Shown here one piece after another: positions 27,744 to 37,513 of a stretch of DNA of 64,000 nt. Position numbers and translations under genes: made by a program. The number at the start of each line of letters is the position of its first letter. The first letter of the stretch is position 1. The notes beneath the pieces are model-generated. The model was not told the origin of the DNA. It did not search any database and worked only from the letters and a program-made list of their open reading frames with translations. The stretch comes from Flagellimonas amoyensis (GTDB taxonomy: Bacteria > Bacteroidota > Bacteroidia > Flavobacteriales > Flavobacteriaceae): positions 1-64,000 of the forward strand of contig NZ_QBUK01000009.1 in NCBI RefSeq assembly GCF_003058265.1, read 5' to 3'.

Positions 27744-28571
27744 ATGAAAGAATTGGAAAATTACCAAGAGTACGCAGACAAAGCCATTGAATGGGCCCTG
27801 AGCATGATTCCCAACATTGTCATGGCCATTATCATTTTTTTTGTCGGTCTTTGGGTCATCAGGTTCATCAACAAGCTTGTAAAACGCTTTTTTGACAAGA
27901 AAGAATATGATCAAACCTTAGAATCCTTTCTACAAAGTTTTATCAGCATCACTTTGAAATTCCTCCTGTTTGTGCTAGTGGTGACCCAATTGGGCGTCAA
28001 GACCTCATCCTTGGTAGCCTTAGTGGGCGCCGCTGGTTTGGCCATTGGCCTGGCCCTTCAGGGATCATTGGGCAACTTTGCCGGGGGTGTGCTCATTTTG
28101 ATCTTCAAACCATTCAAGGTGGGGGACTTCATATCCGCCCAAGGCATTGATGGGACCGTAAGGGAAATTTCCATTTTCAATACCAAACTGAGCACTTTTG
28201 GCAACCAGATCGCCATCATCCCGAATGGCCAATTGTCCAACGGGAACATCGTGAACTTTAACATGGAAGATACCCGAAGGGACAAGATAGACATTGGTAT
28301 TGGATATGGGTCCAACATCAAGGAAGCCAAAGAAATATTGCTCAAAATCTGTGCGGACAATCCCAGCATCAACACGGAACCCGCCCCTGAAGTGTATGTG
28401 GGCGAACTGGCCGATAGCTCGGTGAACCTTACCCTACGCTTTTGGGCGAACAACGATGTGTTCTGGGCGGCGCATTTTTATGTGATCGAACAGGCCAAGT
28501 TGCAATTTGATGCTGCTGGAATAGAAATCCCTTTCCCACAAAGGGTCATGCACAAGGTAAAGGTAGATTAG
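27744..28571 (+). CDS. Small-conductance mechanosensitive channel (MscS family)
   Basis: 275 residues from the ATG at 27744, the usual MscS length. Three transmembrane helices occupy about residues 20-45, 60-85 and 90-125. The Gly/Ala-rich pore helix (GLAIGLALQGSLGN) leads into the cytoplasmic beta and alpha/beta domains. The channel opens under membrane tension to release solutes during hypo-osmotic shock. Its end overlaps the end of tsaB by 4 bases on the other strand. Confidence 0.95.
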   Translation: MKELENYQEYADKAIEWALSMIPNIVMAIIIFFVGLWVIRFINKLVKRFFDKKEYDQTLESFLQSFISITLKFLLFVLVVTQLGVKTSSLVALVGAAGLAIGLALQGSLGNFAGGVLILIFKPFKVGDFISAQGIDGTVREISIFNTKLSTFGNQIAIIPNGQLSNGNIVNFNMEDTRRDKIDIGIGYGSNIKEAKEILLKICADNPSINTEPAPEVYVGELADSSVNLTLRFWANNDVFWAAHFYVIEQAKLQFDAAGIEIPFPQRVMHKVKVD

Positions 28572-29245
28572 GATTTTTTCTTGGTCTGCAGGACAAAGTC
28601 CTTTAGGTAGTATGGCTCAAAATAGGCCACATCCTCAAACTGTCCCGCCTGATATTTTTGGTAAGCTATAGGTCCCATCTGCTTTGCGGATGGGACTATT
28701 TCCCCATCAAAATAAAAGTTGGGGTGTTGTAATACCTCTTTGCACTTTTGGGCTCCACTGCCCATAACGAACACTTTTCTGTCCGACACAAAATCCGCAA
28801 ATGAGCTTTCAGTAATGATTTCTGCTCGCGTCTCCCTAACTTCTTCATAATTCTCACCGTACACACAGGAATAGACCTCCATCCGTCTTGCATCGAGCAC
28901 CGGTATCGCCAATTCCCCTTTTTGCAGTTTCACCTGAAAGGCCATGCTCTGCAGAGTGGGTACGGAAATCAGGGGCAGTCCCAAAGAGAAACAAAGGCCC
29001 TTGGCGGACGACACCCCGATCCGAAGGCCGGTATAAGACCCTGGACCTTTGCTGATGGCCACGGCATCAAGGTCTGAAAATGACAAAGAAGCCTCTTCCA
29101 AGGCTTCTTTGATATATACGTGTAATTGTTCCGAATGGGAATAGTCCACCGCATTGTTCTCTTTCAGGGAAATAATCTCATTCCCTTTGGAAATGCTCAC
29201 GGAGCAATTGGTGGTAGCTGTTTCTAAATTGAGTATGATGGCCAT
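28568..29245 (-). CDS. tsaB: tRNA t6A biosynthesis protein TsaB
   Basis: 225 residues from the ATG at 29245 (an ATG 9 bases earlier is possible). The N-terminal ASKHA fold starts ILNLETATTNCSVS, and GPGSYTGLRIG is the family signature. TsaB is the scaffold partner of TsaD in making threonylcarbamoyl-adenosine at position 37 of ANN-decoding tRNAs. It lacks its own catalytic site, as expected. It lies 16 bases behind the TolC gene and may be transcribed with the efflux operon. Confidence 0.93.
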   Translation of the reverse strand: MAIILNLETATTNCSVSISKGNEIISLKENNAVDYSHSEQLHVYIKEALEEASLSFSDLDAVAISKGPGSYTGLRIGVSSAKGLCFSLGLPLISVPTLQSMAFQVKLQKGELAIPVLDARRMEVYSCVYGENYEEVRETRAEIITESSFADFVSDRKVFVMGSGAQKCKEVLQHPNFYFDGEIVPSAKQMGPIAYQKYQAGQFEDVAYFEPYYLKDFVLQTKKKS

Positions 29246-29261
29246 AGCGGCCACAAAGATA

Positions 29262-30608
29262 CTAGTTTAGGGTAATGGGCATACCAAAATAGAACTCCAA
29301 AATTTTCAGTCTGAAGATGTAATCGTACTTGGTACGGATCACATCGGCCTGCGCGTTGTCCACCCTGGCCTGCGCCTGACCGAAATCGAAAGCGTTCATC
29401 AACCCATTGTCATAACGCTCCTTGGCGTAATCCAGGGCCAAAGTACGTGCTTCCAAGGTCTTTAGTGCCGCTTCGTAGGCCTTTTCAAAAGTGCTGACAT
29501 CCACATAAGCTTGTTGGATAGTGTTTTCAAGGGCCAACTTGTCCTGCTCCAATTGCAATTTTGCCTTTTCCAAGCTGATCGTGGAACGTTTTACATTGTT
29601 CTTCGTGGTCCATCCATTAAAAATAGGAATGTTCAATTGGGCTCCATAGCTGATACCGTCAAAGATCCACAACTGATCGGTGAAATTTGGGGTATAGACC
29701 CCTCCGTTCCCATCTGGGATCTGGGTCACATCGGAATACCTTGTCCCATATTGAAAAAAGGCCCCAAGGGTGGGCAAGTAGGCCCCTTTGGCAATTTTGA
29801 GGTCCTCTTTGGCCAATTCCACATTGGATTCGGAGAACTTGATGTCGTTCCTGAACGTCAATGCCTTGTCAAAAATGACCTTTGCAGAATTTTGTAGGAT
29901 ATCCGAAGGTGGAATATCAAACTCTTGCTCCGCTATATCAAAATTCACATAATCGGTGATCTGCAACAATTGTGCAAGGTTCACACGGGCAATCAAGACC
30001 GTGGCCTCCCCATTGACGATCTGTTGTTGCTGATTGGCGGCCGTGGCCTCGATCTCCAACAGGTCACCCCTTGGCAACACCCCGGACTCCACCAATTCCT
30101 TGGTACGCTTCATATCCTGCTCGGTCACGGCATATTGTGCCCTGAAGGTCTTCAACTGCTCTTTTCCAGAGAGTACTTGCAGATAGGCATTGGCCACGTT
30201 CAACCGGATATCGTCCTTTAGATTGTCCAGACGGTACTGGTTGGCAATGGCGTTCATCTTGGCACGGTTCATTTGGTACACATTCCGAAGACCATCGAAC
30301 AATGTAACGTTGGACGTCAAACTTGCATTCACGTTGAAAGCTGTGCTGTTCGTGGGCAAGTTGTTCGTAGGGTTGATGGAAAAACCGGTATTGCTCGATG
30401 CTGATGCCAATCCACTCAAAGTAGGAAGGAAATTCCCCAAGGCATCGGACTTGTCGATCTTTGAATTTTCCAGGTCAAGTTCGAACTGTTCTATGGTCAA
30501 ATTGTGCTCCACTGCATACTCCACACATTCCTGAAGGGTCCATCTGCGCACTTGCGCACTGGACATAAGAACGGTGAACAACAGTAGTGTCGTTATGATT
30601 CTTTTCAT
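29262..30608 (-). CDS. TolC family outer-membrane efflux channel
   Basis: 448 residues from the ATG at 30608, where a good signal peptide starts (about residues 1-19). The frame is open for 16 more codons upstream but these are not signal-like. Two OEP repeats with long heptad-rich helices follow (WTLQECVEYAVEHNLTIEQ near the start), the TolC layout of trimeric outer-membrane tunnels. It closes the efflux operon and should pair with the two adaptors and the MacB-type exporters upstream. The gap to the preceding adaptor is 44 bases. Confidence 0.93.
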   Translation of the reverse strand: MKRIITTLLLFTVLMSSAQVRRWTLQECVEYAVEHNLTIEQFELDLENSKIDKSDALGNFLPTLSGLASASSNTGFSINPTNNLPTNSTAFNVNASLTSNVTLFDGLRNVYQMNRAKMNAIANQYRLDNLKDDIRLNVANAYLQVLSGKEQLKTFRAQYAVTEQDMKRTKELVESGVLPRGDLLEIEATAANQQQQIVNGEATVLIARVNLAQLLQITDYVNFDIAEQEFDIPPSDILQNSAKVIFDKALTFRNDIKFSESNVELAKEDLKIAKGAYLPTLGAFFQYGTRYSDVTQIPDGNGGVYTPNFTDQLWIFDGISYGAQLNIPIFNGWTTKNNVKRSTISLEKAKLQLEQDKLALENTIQQAYVDVSTFEKAYEAALKTLEARTLALDYAKERYDNGLMNAFDFGQAQARVDNAQADVIRTKYDYIFRLKILEFYFGMPITLN

Positions 30609-30652
30609 TCGTTTTTTGATTTTCGTTTGTTCACTATTTTGATGGATGGTCA

Positions 30653-31768
30653 TCAATTGACGTCGTCAGATTTCTTCTCCAACTTGTTCCATACCTTGAT
30701 CTTGGCATCTTCGTCAATACCAGACACAACTTCCACATCGATTCCGTCACTGACCCCCAACTCAAGCTCCTTACGCTCAAATTTGTTCTCGGCGACCTGC
30801 ACTTCCACATAGGGTTTTTCGGTATCCTTATCGAATTGCAAAAGGGCTTCTTTGATGGAGAGCACATCTTTTTTCTCTTCGAGGACGATAGAGGCATTGG
30901 CACTGTATCCGGCACGCACATAGGCCGTGCTATCCGGAATGGAAAGATCACCTTCTATCTTGAACTGCACAGCTCCTTCTTCCTCTACACCTTTTGGCGC
31001 GATGAACTTCAACTTGGCATCAAACTTTTGTGATTCCAAAGCTCCCAAACTGATTTCCAAGGGCATTCCCACGCTCAATTTGCCCACTTCGGCCTCGTCC
31101 ACTTCCCCTTCAAAGATCATTCTGCTCATGTCCGCAATGGTGGCGATGGTGGTACCTTCGTTGAAGTTGTTACTTTGGATCACCTGATCTCCTTCTTTTA
31201 CAGGGATTTCAAGAATAGTCCCGGATACAGTAGCAGTGATGTTCGTGTTGGCACTCACAGAGCCCCCTGCAGATCCTTTTCGGATGATCTGGTAATCGGC
31301 CTGGGCATTTTTCAGTTCCTGAACGGCTTGGTCATAGCTCAACTTCAAGGTGTTGAAATCTTGACTGGAGATTACCCCTTTGTCAAAAAGGGACTTGTTC
31401 CTGTCATACTCTATCTTGGTGTTGTTCAAAGACAGTTCCGCGGTGCGCACCCTTCCGGCCGCTTGGTTCAACGACTGTTCGTTGGGCACCACCTTGATGA
31501 CCGCAATAAGATCTCCTGCCTTTACCTGCACCCCTTCTTCCAAAAGAATCTTGTCTATGATCCCTGATATTTGGGGCTTTATGTTGATCTCATCCTCTGG
31601 GATCACCTTTCCCGTAACAATCACCTTGTTGATAATGTCCTTACGTTCGGCAGTCTCCGTCTTATAGAGTTCCACAGGTGTACTGTTCTGTTTTAGAAAG
31701 TAGACAATGGCGGCCATTATTCCTACGACCACCGCTCCGATCAATGCGTACTTTACATACTTGTTCAT
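30653..31768 (-). CDS. Periplasmic adaptor subunit (MacA/HlyD type), copy 2
   Basis: 371 residues. One N-terminal membrane anchor (about 6-27) is followed by a lipoyl/barrel-sandwich half, an alpha-helical hairpin (about 95-150) and beta-barrel domains, the order of membrane-fusion proteins. It would bridge an inner-membrane MacB-type exporter to TolC. It lies immediately downstream of two permease genes and is a paralogue of the adaptor at 35.1-36.2 kb; many segments match, such as LLIPNLSADLNDAR-like positions and the VSDGIxVEVxSG ending. Confidence 0.9.
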   Translation of the reverse strand: MNKYVKYALIGAVVVGIMAAIVYFLKQNSTPVELYKTETAERKDIINKVIVTGKVIPEDEINIKPQISGIIDKILLEEGVQVKAGDLIAVIKVVPNEQSLNQAAGRVRTAELSLNNTKIEYDRNKSLFDKGVISSQDFNTLKLSYDQAVQELKNAQADYQIIRKGSAGGSVSANTNITATVSGTILEIPVKEGDQVIQSNNFNEGTTIATIADMSRMIFEGEVDEAEVGKLSVGMPLEISLGALESQKFDAKLKFIAPKGVEEEGAVQFKIEGDLSIPDSTAYVRAGYSANASIVLEEKKDVLSIKEALLQFDKDTEKPYVEVQVAENKFERKELELGVSDGIDVEVVSGIDEDAKIKVWNKLEKKSDDVN

Positions 31769-31809
31769 TATTGCTTATTTGATTTCGTTATTTATTTGTG
31801 TTGATTGTT

Positions 31810-33066
31810 CTATTCTTCTCTCAATGCTTCTATGGGTCTGATCTTTACGGCCCTGTTGGCTGGCAAGAGCCCGATGAGCACACTAAGGCCCACCATCAGT
31901 AAAAATGATATGATGAACTGGGGAATACTGATCATGGGGTTCACGAAGGGAAAATCTTCCCCACTGCCCCACATGGAGTTCATGATGGACAATATCCCGA
32001 CGGACACCGCAAATCCTACCAAACCTGCAAATGCCGTCAATACGATGGCTTCCAGTACGATTTGGCGTTTCACTATTTTGGGTGTGGCCCCCAATGCCCT
32101 TCTTACCCCTATTTCCTGCGTCCTTTCCTTTACGGTGATCAAAAGGATGTTACTGATGGCAATCACCCCCGCCAAGAGCGTAAAGATGCCCACGAAAAAG
32201 GAAAATCCTTGCAGTACTGTGGTGAAGGCACTGATATTGTTGAATATCTCCGACATGTCAAAACTGCCTATGGCTCGTTCATCATTTGGATGGATATCGT
32301 ATTTGGCTTTTAGGATGTCCTTGATCTGCCTTTCGACAACGGCCACTTGGGTATTGGGTTCCACCGCTATGGCCATCCACCCCATACGATCTCCAGAATT
32401 AAATGCTTTCTGAAAGGTGGTAAAGGGGATGAAAACGGCATTTTCCCCATCGATGTTGATGTTGTTGTTGGGCTTGTACATACCCACTACGGAAAAATAG
32501 ACCCCATTGATTCGGATGTCCTGACCAATGGCCTTTTCCCCTTTTTCAAAAAGGAGTTTATAGGTCTCCTCTCCGATGACACATACTTTTTTGGAGTGAT
32601 CGATATCGGTCTGGTTCAGGAACCTGCCCTCCACCAATTTCTTCTTGGTGATATCGTCTATTTCCGGATAGTCCCCATAGACTGCGGAACCGCTTGTCCT
32701 TCCATTACGGTACACGGTCACTATATCACTGTGGCCCGCAAGTTCGATCCTTGGCGCCAATACCTCGATTTCAGGAATCTGTCTTTTTAATATATCGGCA
32801 TCCTCAATTTTATAACGGATCCTCCTCCCCCTTTCAAATCCTTTGTAGGGCTCCGATGTCTGTTGCCCCCAAACAAAAAGGCTGTTGGACGCGGTGCCTG
32901 AAAAAACCTTGTCAAATCCATTGCTCATCCCATTGGCCGAACCCAATAAGAGCACCAAAATGATCATGGCGAAGATAACCCCAAGCATGGTCAAAAAGGT
33001 CCTGAACATGTTCTTGCCCAGCGTATGAAAAATTTCTATCCACAAATCCCTATCAAATAACCACAT
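31810..33066 (-). CDS. MacB-type ABC transporter permease, copy 4
   Basis: 418 residues with one N-terminal membrane helix (about 20-40), a large periplasmic MacB_PCD domain (about 50-245) and three C-terminal FtsX helices (about 290-400), ending in the typical VKIRPIEALREE. It carries no ATPase domain and must use the separate ATPase encoded at 34.3-35.0 kb or another. It follows copy 3 with a 2-base gap, so the two probably form a heterodimer. MacB-type systems move substrates from the periplasm rather than across the inner membrane. Confidence 0.92.
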   Translation of the reverse strand: MWLFDRDLWIEIFHTLGKNMFRTFLTMLGVIFAMIILVLLLGSANGMSNGFDKVFSGTASNSLFVWGQQTSEPYKGFERGRRIRYKIEDADILKRQIPEIEVLAPRIELAGHSDIVTVYRNGRTSGSAVYGDYPEIDDITKKKLVEGRFLNQTDIDHSKKVCVIGEETYKLLFEKGEKAIGQDIRINGVYFSVVGMYKPNNNINIDGENAVFIPFTTFQKAFNSGDRMGWMAIAVEPNTQVAVVERQIKDILKAKYDIHPNDERAIGSFDMSEIFNNISAFTTVLQGFSFFVGIFTLLAGVIAISNILLITVKERTQEIGVRRALGATPKIVKRQIVLEAIVLTAFAGLVGFAVSVGILSIMNSMWGSGEDFPFVNPMISIPQFIISFLLMVGLSVLIGLLPANRAVKIRPIEALREE

Positions 33067-33068
33067 AA

Positions 33069-34298
33069 CTATTTATCACTTAGTGCAACAATGGGCTTAA
33101 CGTTGGCGGCCTTCATGGCTGGCAATAGTCCGGCCAATACCCCGGCAATTATCAATATAATGGTGGCCGTAATTACCGTGGAGGCACTTACAGATGGATT
33201 ACTAAAGGCAGGCGTCTGGAACATAGGACCAAGTGCCGCTAAGATTATCCATGCAAAAAACAGTCCCACAAAACCGGAAAGTGAGGTAATGAACACCGAT
33301 TCCAGCAAGACCAGATTGATGATTTGGCGAGGTCTGGCACCAAGTGCCTTTCGGACGCCGATCTCCTTGGTCCGTTCCTTGATCGTGAACACCATAATGT
33401 TCCCAATGCCCACAATTCCCGATATGAGGATCAAAAAGCCCACACCGATACCAATACCTTTGAGCACGGCCGTAAAACTGCTGATGTTCTCAAAAGCCTC
33501 GGCATAGTTCCAGACATAGAGTCCGGCTTGGTCTTCTGGATCTATTTTATGCCTTCTCTTCATCAGGTCCTCCAACCTTCTGGAAAATTCCAATGCCTTG
33601 GTAAGGTCATAGGTCGGATTGTAGGTCAGGGCAATCATGTTGATATCATTTGTATTGCCATAAATCCGCTGATAGGTACTTATGGGAGCATAGATCCTTC
33701 GCTCGGCATTGTCATCACCATCATCAGTAAAAATCCCAATCACCCGAAACGGCAAACCGTTGAATTCTACAAATTTCCCCAGAGGGTCTTCTTTCTTGAA
33801 GAGATCTTCCGCTACTTTTCTACCGATCACGGCCACCTTGGCCTTGTTGACCACATCGGCTTCGTTAACATATCGTCCCGCAATCACCAAGGTCTTTTCT
33901 ATGGCCTGATGGTCCGGGTGGGTCGCCTGAACAAAGTAGGAACCGGTCTCACTTTTATATCTTGCAGTTGCATTGGCATTGTACCTGGCACTGATGTACT
34001 CAATATCATCAGGAAAACTTTGTTTGATGTACTCTAGGTCATCATTTTTGAGCTGGATCCTTCGGTTGGCCTCAAAACCTGCATAGGCCTTGGAAGTGGT
34101 ACCGGGCCGGACAAAGATGGAATTGGTGGCATCGTCATTGAACTGCCCCACAAAACCGTTCTCCATGCCGTTTACCGAAGCCAAGAGCATTACCAAAATA
34201 AATATGGCCCACCCCACGGAAAACCCTGTCAAAAAGGTCCTTAGCTTATTGGTCTTGAGCGTGTTGAATATTTCCTGCCAAATATCGCGATCAAACAT
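33069..34298 (-). CDS. MacB-type ABC transporter permease, copy 3
   Basis: 409 residues with the same four-helix MacB_PCD/FtsX architecture: an N-terminal helix at about 22-42, a periplasmic domain, and three C-terminal helices containing the conserved TKEIGVRKALGA coupling segment. It ends in VKPIVALSDK. Its start overlaps the end of the ATPase gene by 8 bases, so translation is coupled. Pairing with copy 4 as a heterodimer is inferred from the gene order. Confidence 0.92.
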   Translation of the reverse strand: MFDRDIWQEIFNTLKTNKLRTFLTGFSVGWAIFILVMLLASVNGMENGFVGQFNDDATNSIFVRPGTTSKAYAGFEANRRIQLKNDDLEYIKQSFPDDIEYISARYNANATARYKSETGSYFVQATHPDHQAIEKTLVIAGRYVNEADVVNKAKVAVIGRKVAEDLFKKEDPLGKFVEFNGLPFRVIGIFTDDGDDNAERRIYAPISTYQRIYGNTNDINMIALTYNPTYDLTKALEFSRRLEDLMKRRHKIDPEDQAGLYVWNYAEAFENISSFTAVLKGIGIGVGFLILISGIVGIGNIMVFTIKERTKEIGVRKALGARPRQIINLVLLESVFITSLSGFVGLFFAWIILAALGPMFQTPAFSNPSVSASTVITATIILIIAGVLAGLLPAMKAANVKPIVALSDK

Positions 34299-34992
34299 AC
34301 TGCTCTGCCCTTACTTGTTCAATTTTTTTGTCCTCAACGATCACACCATCCTTCAGGTGTACAATACGTTTGCACATATGTGCAATGTCCTCCTCGTGGG
34401 TCACCACCAAAATAGTGTTGCCCTCATCGTTGATCTTTTGGATGAGGTCCATGACCTCGTATGACGTTTTACTATCCAAGGCTCCGGTTGGCTCATCCGC
34501 CAAAAGCACTTTGGGTTCCGCTGCCATGGCCCTGGCTATGGCCACCCTTTGTTTTTGTCCTCCAGAAAGCTCACTGGGCAAATGTGTGGCCCAAGGTTTC
34601 AGGCCCACTCTGTCCAAATATTTCATGGCCTTCTCCTGACGCTCCTTTCTGGGAACTTTTTGATAGTACAAGGGAAGGGCCACATTTTCGACCGCACTTT
34701 TGTAGTTGATCAAATTGAACGATTGGAAGATGAAGCCCAAAAACTTGTTTCGGTATTGTGCCGCTTTGGTCTCGCTCAGGTTTTTGATGGGCACATTGTC
34801 CAAGGTATATTCTCCGGAATCGGCTCCGTCCAACATCCCCAAAATATTGAGTAAAGTGGATTTTCCCGATCCTGAGGACCCCATGATGGCAACCAGTTCG
34901 CCATCGTCCACTTTAAAATTTATCCCTTTCAGCACATGAAGGGAGTTGCTCCCCATTCGATAGGATTTATGAAGATCTTTGATTTCTATCAT
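34291..34992 (-). CDS. ABC transporter ATP-binding protein (MacB/LolD type)
   Basis: 233 residues, a stand-alone ATPase. Walker A GSSGSGKST (38-46), the Q-loop, signature LSGGQKQRVAIARAM (from about residue 141), Walker B LLADEPTGALD and the H-loop (VTHE) are all present, so it should hydrolyse ATP. It is the only ATPase in an operon with four permeases. It probably serves the pair just downstream, and perhaps also the pair at 36-39 kb. An inverted repeat, TTGTAAC (35015-35021) and GTTACAA (35054-35060), upstream of it may mark an internal promoter or operator. Confidence 0.95.
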   Translation of the reverse strand: MIEIKDLHKSYRMGSNSLHVLKGINFKVDDGELVAIMGSSGSGKSTLLNILGMLDGADSGEYTLDNVPIKNLSETKAAQYRNKFLGFIFQSFNLINYKSAVENVALPLYYQKVPRKERQEKAMKYLDRVGLKPWATHLPSELSGGQKQRVAIARAMAAEPKVLLADEPTGALDSKTSYEVMDLIQKINDEGNTILVVTHEEDIAHMCKRIVHLKDGVIVEDKKIEQVRAEQYV

Positions 34993-35090
34993 GATTGGTG
35001 ATGTTAGCTATCTTTTGTAACCTCTGACTGTAAGACAGGCAAGTTGATAATTTGTTACAAGAATTATTGAAATTTTTTGTTAAATGATTT

Positions 35091-36200
35091 TTAATTGGTT
35101 TGTTCTGTGGCAATTGCGTTCCAAATTTTGACCTTATCCTCGGCCACCACCCCAGATTTCACCTCTACATAAATACCATCGCTGACGCCCAGTTCCACAT
35201 CCCTGCGCTCAAATTTTTGTGCAGCGGTCTCCACTTCCACAAATGGCTTTTTGGTATCGTTATCAAACTGCACCAAGGCCTCTTTTAGGGCCAAAACGCT
35301 ATCGGCCCGCGCCAAGATGATGGAGGCATTGGCGCTCAGGCCCGCCCTTATGAAAGTGGTGTCCCCTTTTTTTAAGGAACCCTTGATCTCGAACTGGATA
35401 GCCCCGTTCTCTTCTTTCCCCTTGGGCGCGATATAGTCCAGCACCGCATCAAAAACACGGTTCTCGATGGCCCCAACGGTAATTTCCAAAGGCAGGTCTT
35501 CTTTGATTTTCCCAACTTCCGACTCATCCACTTTGCCCTCAAAGATCATTTTGTCCACATCGGCAATGGCGGCAATGGTGGTCCCTTCGTTGAAATTATT
35601 GCTCTCGATGACCTGGTTCCCCACTTCCACGGGCACCTCTAGGACCATCCCGCTCACCGTGGCACGGATCATGGTATTGGCCGCACTACTGAGACCACTC
35701 GTAGTCCCGGTCTTAACGATATCGTATCGCTTGTTCGCTGCGCCATAGGCCTGTTTGGCCTGATCATAGGTTACCTGTGCACGGTCCATATCGGCACGGG
35801 ATATGACCCCTTTGCCAAATAGCGTGGATTGGCGTTCGTAGTTTCGTTTTTGGTCTTCCAGATTGATCTTCGCCTCGTCAATGGCGTTCCTTGCATCGTT
35901 CAGTGCGGACAGGTTGGGCACCACTTTGATCTTGGCCAAGAGATCGCCCGACTTCACAAAATCCCCGCCTTCCACAAAAATCTCTTCAATGACCCCCGAG
36001 ATGTTCGGTTTGATCAAAACTTCTTCCAAAGGAAGGATGCTGCCCGTGGCCACGGCTTTTTTAACTATGGTCTGGGTGGAGGGCGTCTCTGTTTGATAGA
36101 CCACCGGATCTTCTGCGTTCTTCTGGTAGAGATAGTACATGGAGCCACCGAACACGATTACGATGAGCAACAAGATGGCAATGGTTACCGACTTTTTCAT
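35091..36200 (-). CDS. Periplasmic adaptor subunit (MacA/HlyD type), copy 1
   Basis: 369 residues with an N-terminal anchor (about 6-25), a lipoyl/barrel-sandwich region, a helical hairpin (about 95-145) and beta-barrel parts, as in MacA. It belongs to the first half of the duplicated efflux operon, downstream of permeases 1 and 2. A paralogue of the adaptor at 30.7-31.8 kb. Two adaptors for one TolC gene suggest two exporters sharing an outer-membrane channel. Confidence 0.9.
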   Translation of the reverse strand: MKKSVTIAILLLIVIVFGGSMYYLYQKNAEDPVVYQTETPSTQTIVKKAVATGSILPLEEVLIKPNISGVIEEIFVEGGDFVKSGDLLAKIKVVPNLSALNDARNAIDEAKINLEDQKRNYERQSTLFGKGVISRADMDRAQVTYDQAKQAYGAANKRYDIVKTGTTSGLSSAANTMIRATVSGMVLEVPVEVGNQVIESNNFNEGTTIAAIADVDKMIFEGKVDESEVGKIKEDLPLEITVGAIENRVFDAVLDYIAPKGKEENGAIQFEIKGSLKKGDTTFIRAGLSANASIILARADSVLALKEALVQFDNDTKKPFVEVETAAQKFERRDVELGVSDGIYVEVKSGVVAEDKVKIWNAIATEQTN

Positions 36201-36233
36201 TGTATTGTATGATTTATTTGATTGATTTTACTG

Positions 36234-37490
36234 TTATTCTGTTCGTAATGCCTCAATGGGGCGTACCCTAATGGCGCTTTGGGCCGGGATAAAACCTGCC
36301 AACAGGCCGGACACCATCAAAATGACCAGTGCCCCGGTGACCACACCGACACTCACGCTCGGGCTCATGAACATATCCACTGGCCCCACACTGTCCAACA
36401 GGGAATTGATCCCATAAATGACCAATGACCCAAAAATGATACCTACCATCCCAGAAATGATGGTAAGGAAAATGGATTCCATAAGTATCTGTTTTTTGAT
36501 GGACCATGGCTGTTCGCCCAAAGCCCTTCGGATGCCAATTTCCTTGGTCCGTTCCTTCACCACGATGAGCATGATGTTGCTCACCCCGATAATGCCCGAG
36601 AGCAATACCATGATCCCCACAATATAGGCGACCGCCTTCAATGCCCCGAACAGGCTTTCCACCCGGTTGTACTGTTCATACAGGTCAAAATAACCTATGG
36701 CCCGGTTGTCTTCGGGATGGACCTTGTGCCGTTTTTTCATTTCGTCGACAATCTTGTCCTTGAGCTGTGTAATGGAGCTGCCATCGTTTGCAGTGATGGC
36801 CATCCAGCCCACATTCTCTCCTTGATTAAAAGCCTGGGAGAACGAGGTGAAAGGGACAAAAATCTCCTTCTGTCCTTCCTCTCCCCCGCCACTGTTGTTC
36901 TTTTTATAGGTGCCGATCACCATAAAGTTCACCCCTTGAATCTTGATGTAGCTCCCCAACACTTCCTCGTCCTTTTCATAGAGGTCGTTCTTGACCCCCA
37001 GCCCGATTACGGCCACTTTTCTTTTTTCATCAATGTCATTGTAATTGATGAACCTTCCAGAGGTCACCGCCATGGGATCTTGGTTGATGATTTCCGGATA
37101 ATCCCCATACACATTGAATGCCCCGGTCCTGATTCCCTTGACCACGTTGTTGTTCCCTCCAAATCCCCCCAACTGGTTCCTTGGGGAAATAAACCTGAGA
37201 TTGGGGACATTGTCCCTGATGGCCTGTACATCGCTTATCTTAAAATTGAAACCTCTTCCTTGTGGCAGCCCTTCGTAGGCCTTGGTAGTGGCCCTTGTCC
37301 ACATGAACATGGTGTTCGTGGCCGTATCCCCAAAGTCTTGCTTTATGCCATTTTCAAGTCCCTTTCCTGCTGCAAGGAGCACAATCAGTATAAAAATCCC
37401 CCAACACACCCCAAAAGCCGTGAAGATGGTGCGCCACACATTACTGGTGAGCACTTCCAGGATTTCCCGCCATCTATCCTTGTTGAACAT
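36234..37490 (-). CDS. MacB-type ABC transporter permease, copy 2
   Basis: 418 residues. An N-terminal helix (about 20-42), a periplasmic MacB_PCD domain (about 50-250) and three C-terminal helices, with the coupling segment TKEIGIRRALG and the ending IRVRPIEALRTE. No ATPase domain. It follows copy 1 by 23 bases. Sequence and order parallel copy 4, which supports duplication of a permease-permease-adaptor block. Confidence 0.92.
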   Translation of the reverse strand: MFNKDRWREILEVLTSNVWRTIFTAFGVCWGIFILIVLLAAGKGLENGIKQDFGDTATNTMFMWTRATTKAYEGLPQGRGFNFKISDVQAIRDNVPNLRFISPRNQLGGFGGNNNVVKGIRTGAFNVYGDYPEIINQDPMAVTSGRFINYNDIDEKRKVAVIGLGVKNDLYEKDEEVLGSYIKIQGVNFMVIGTYKKNNSGGGEEGQKEIFVPFTSFSQAFNQGENVGWMAITANDGSSITQLKDKIVDEMKKRHKVHPEDNRAIGYFDLYEQYNRVESLFGALKAVAYIVGIMVLLSGIIGVSNIMLIVVKERTKEIGIRRALGEQPWSIKKQILMESIFLTIISGMVGIIFGSLVIYGINSLLDSVGPVDMFMSPSVSVGVVTGALVILMVSGLLAGFIPAQSAIRVRPIEALRTE

Positions 37491-37513
37491 ATCGTTTGTT
37501 TTTGTTGGATTTC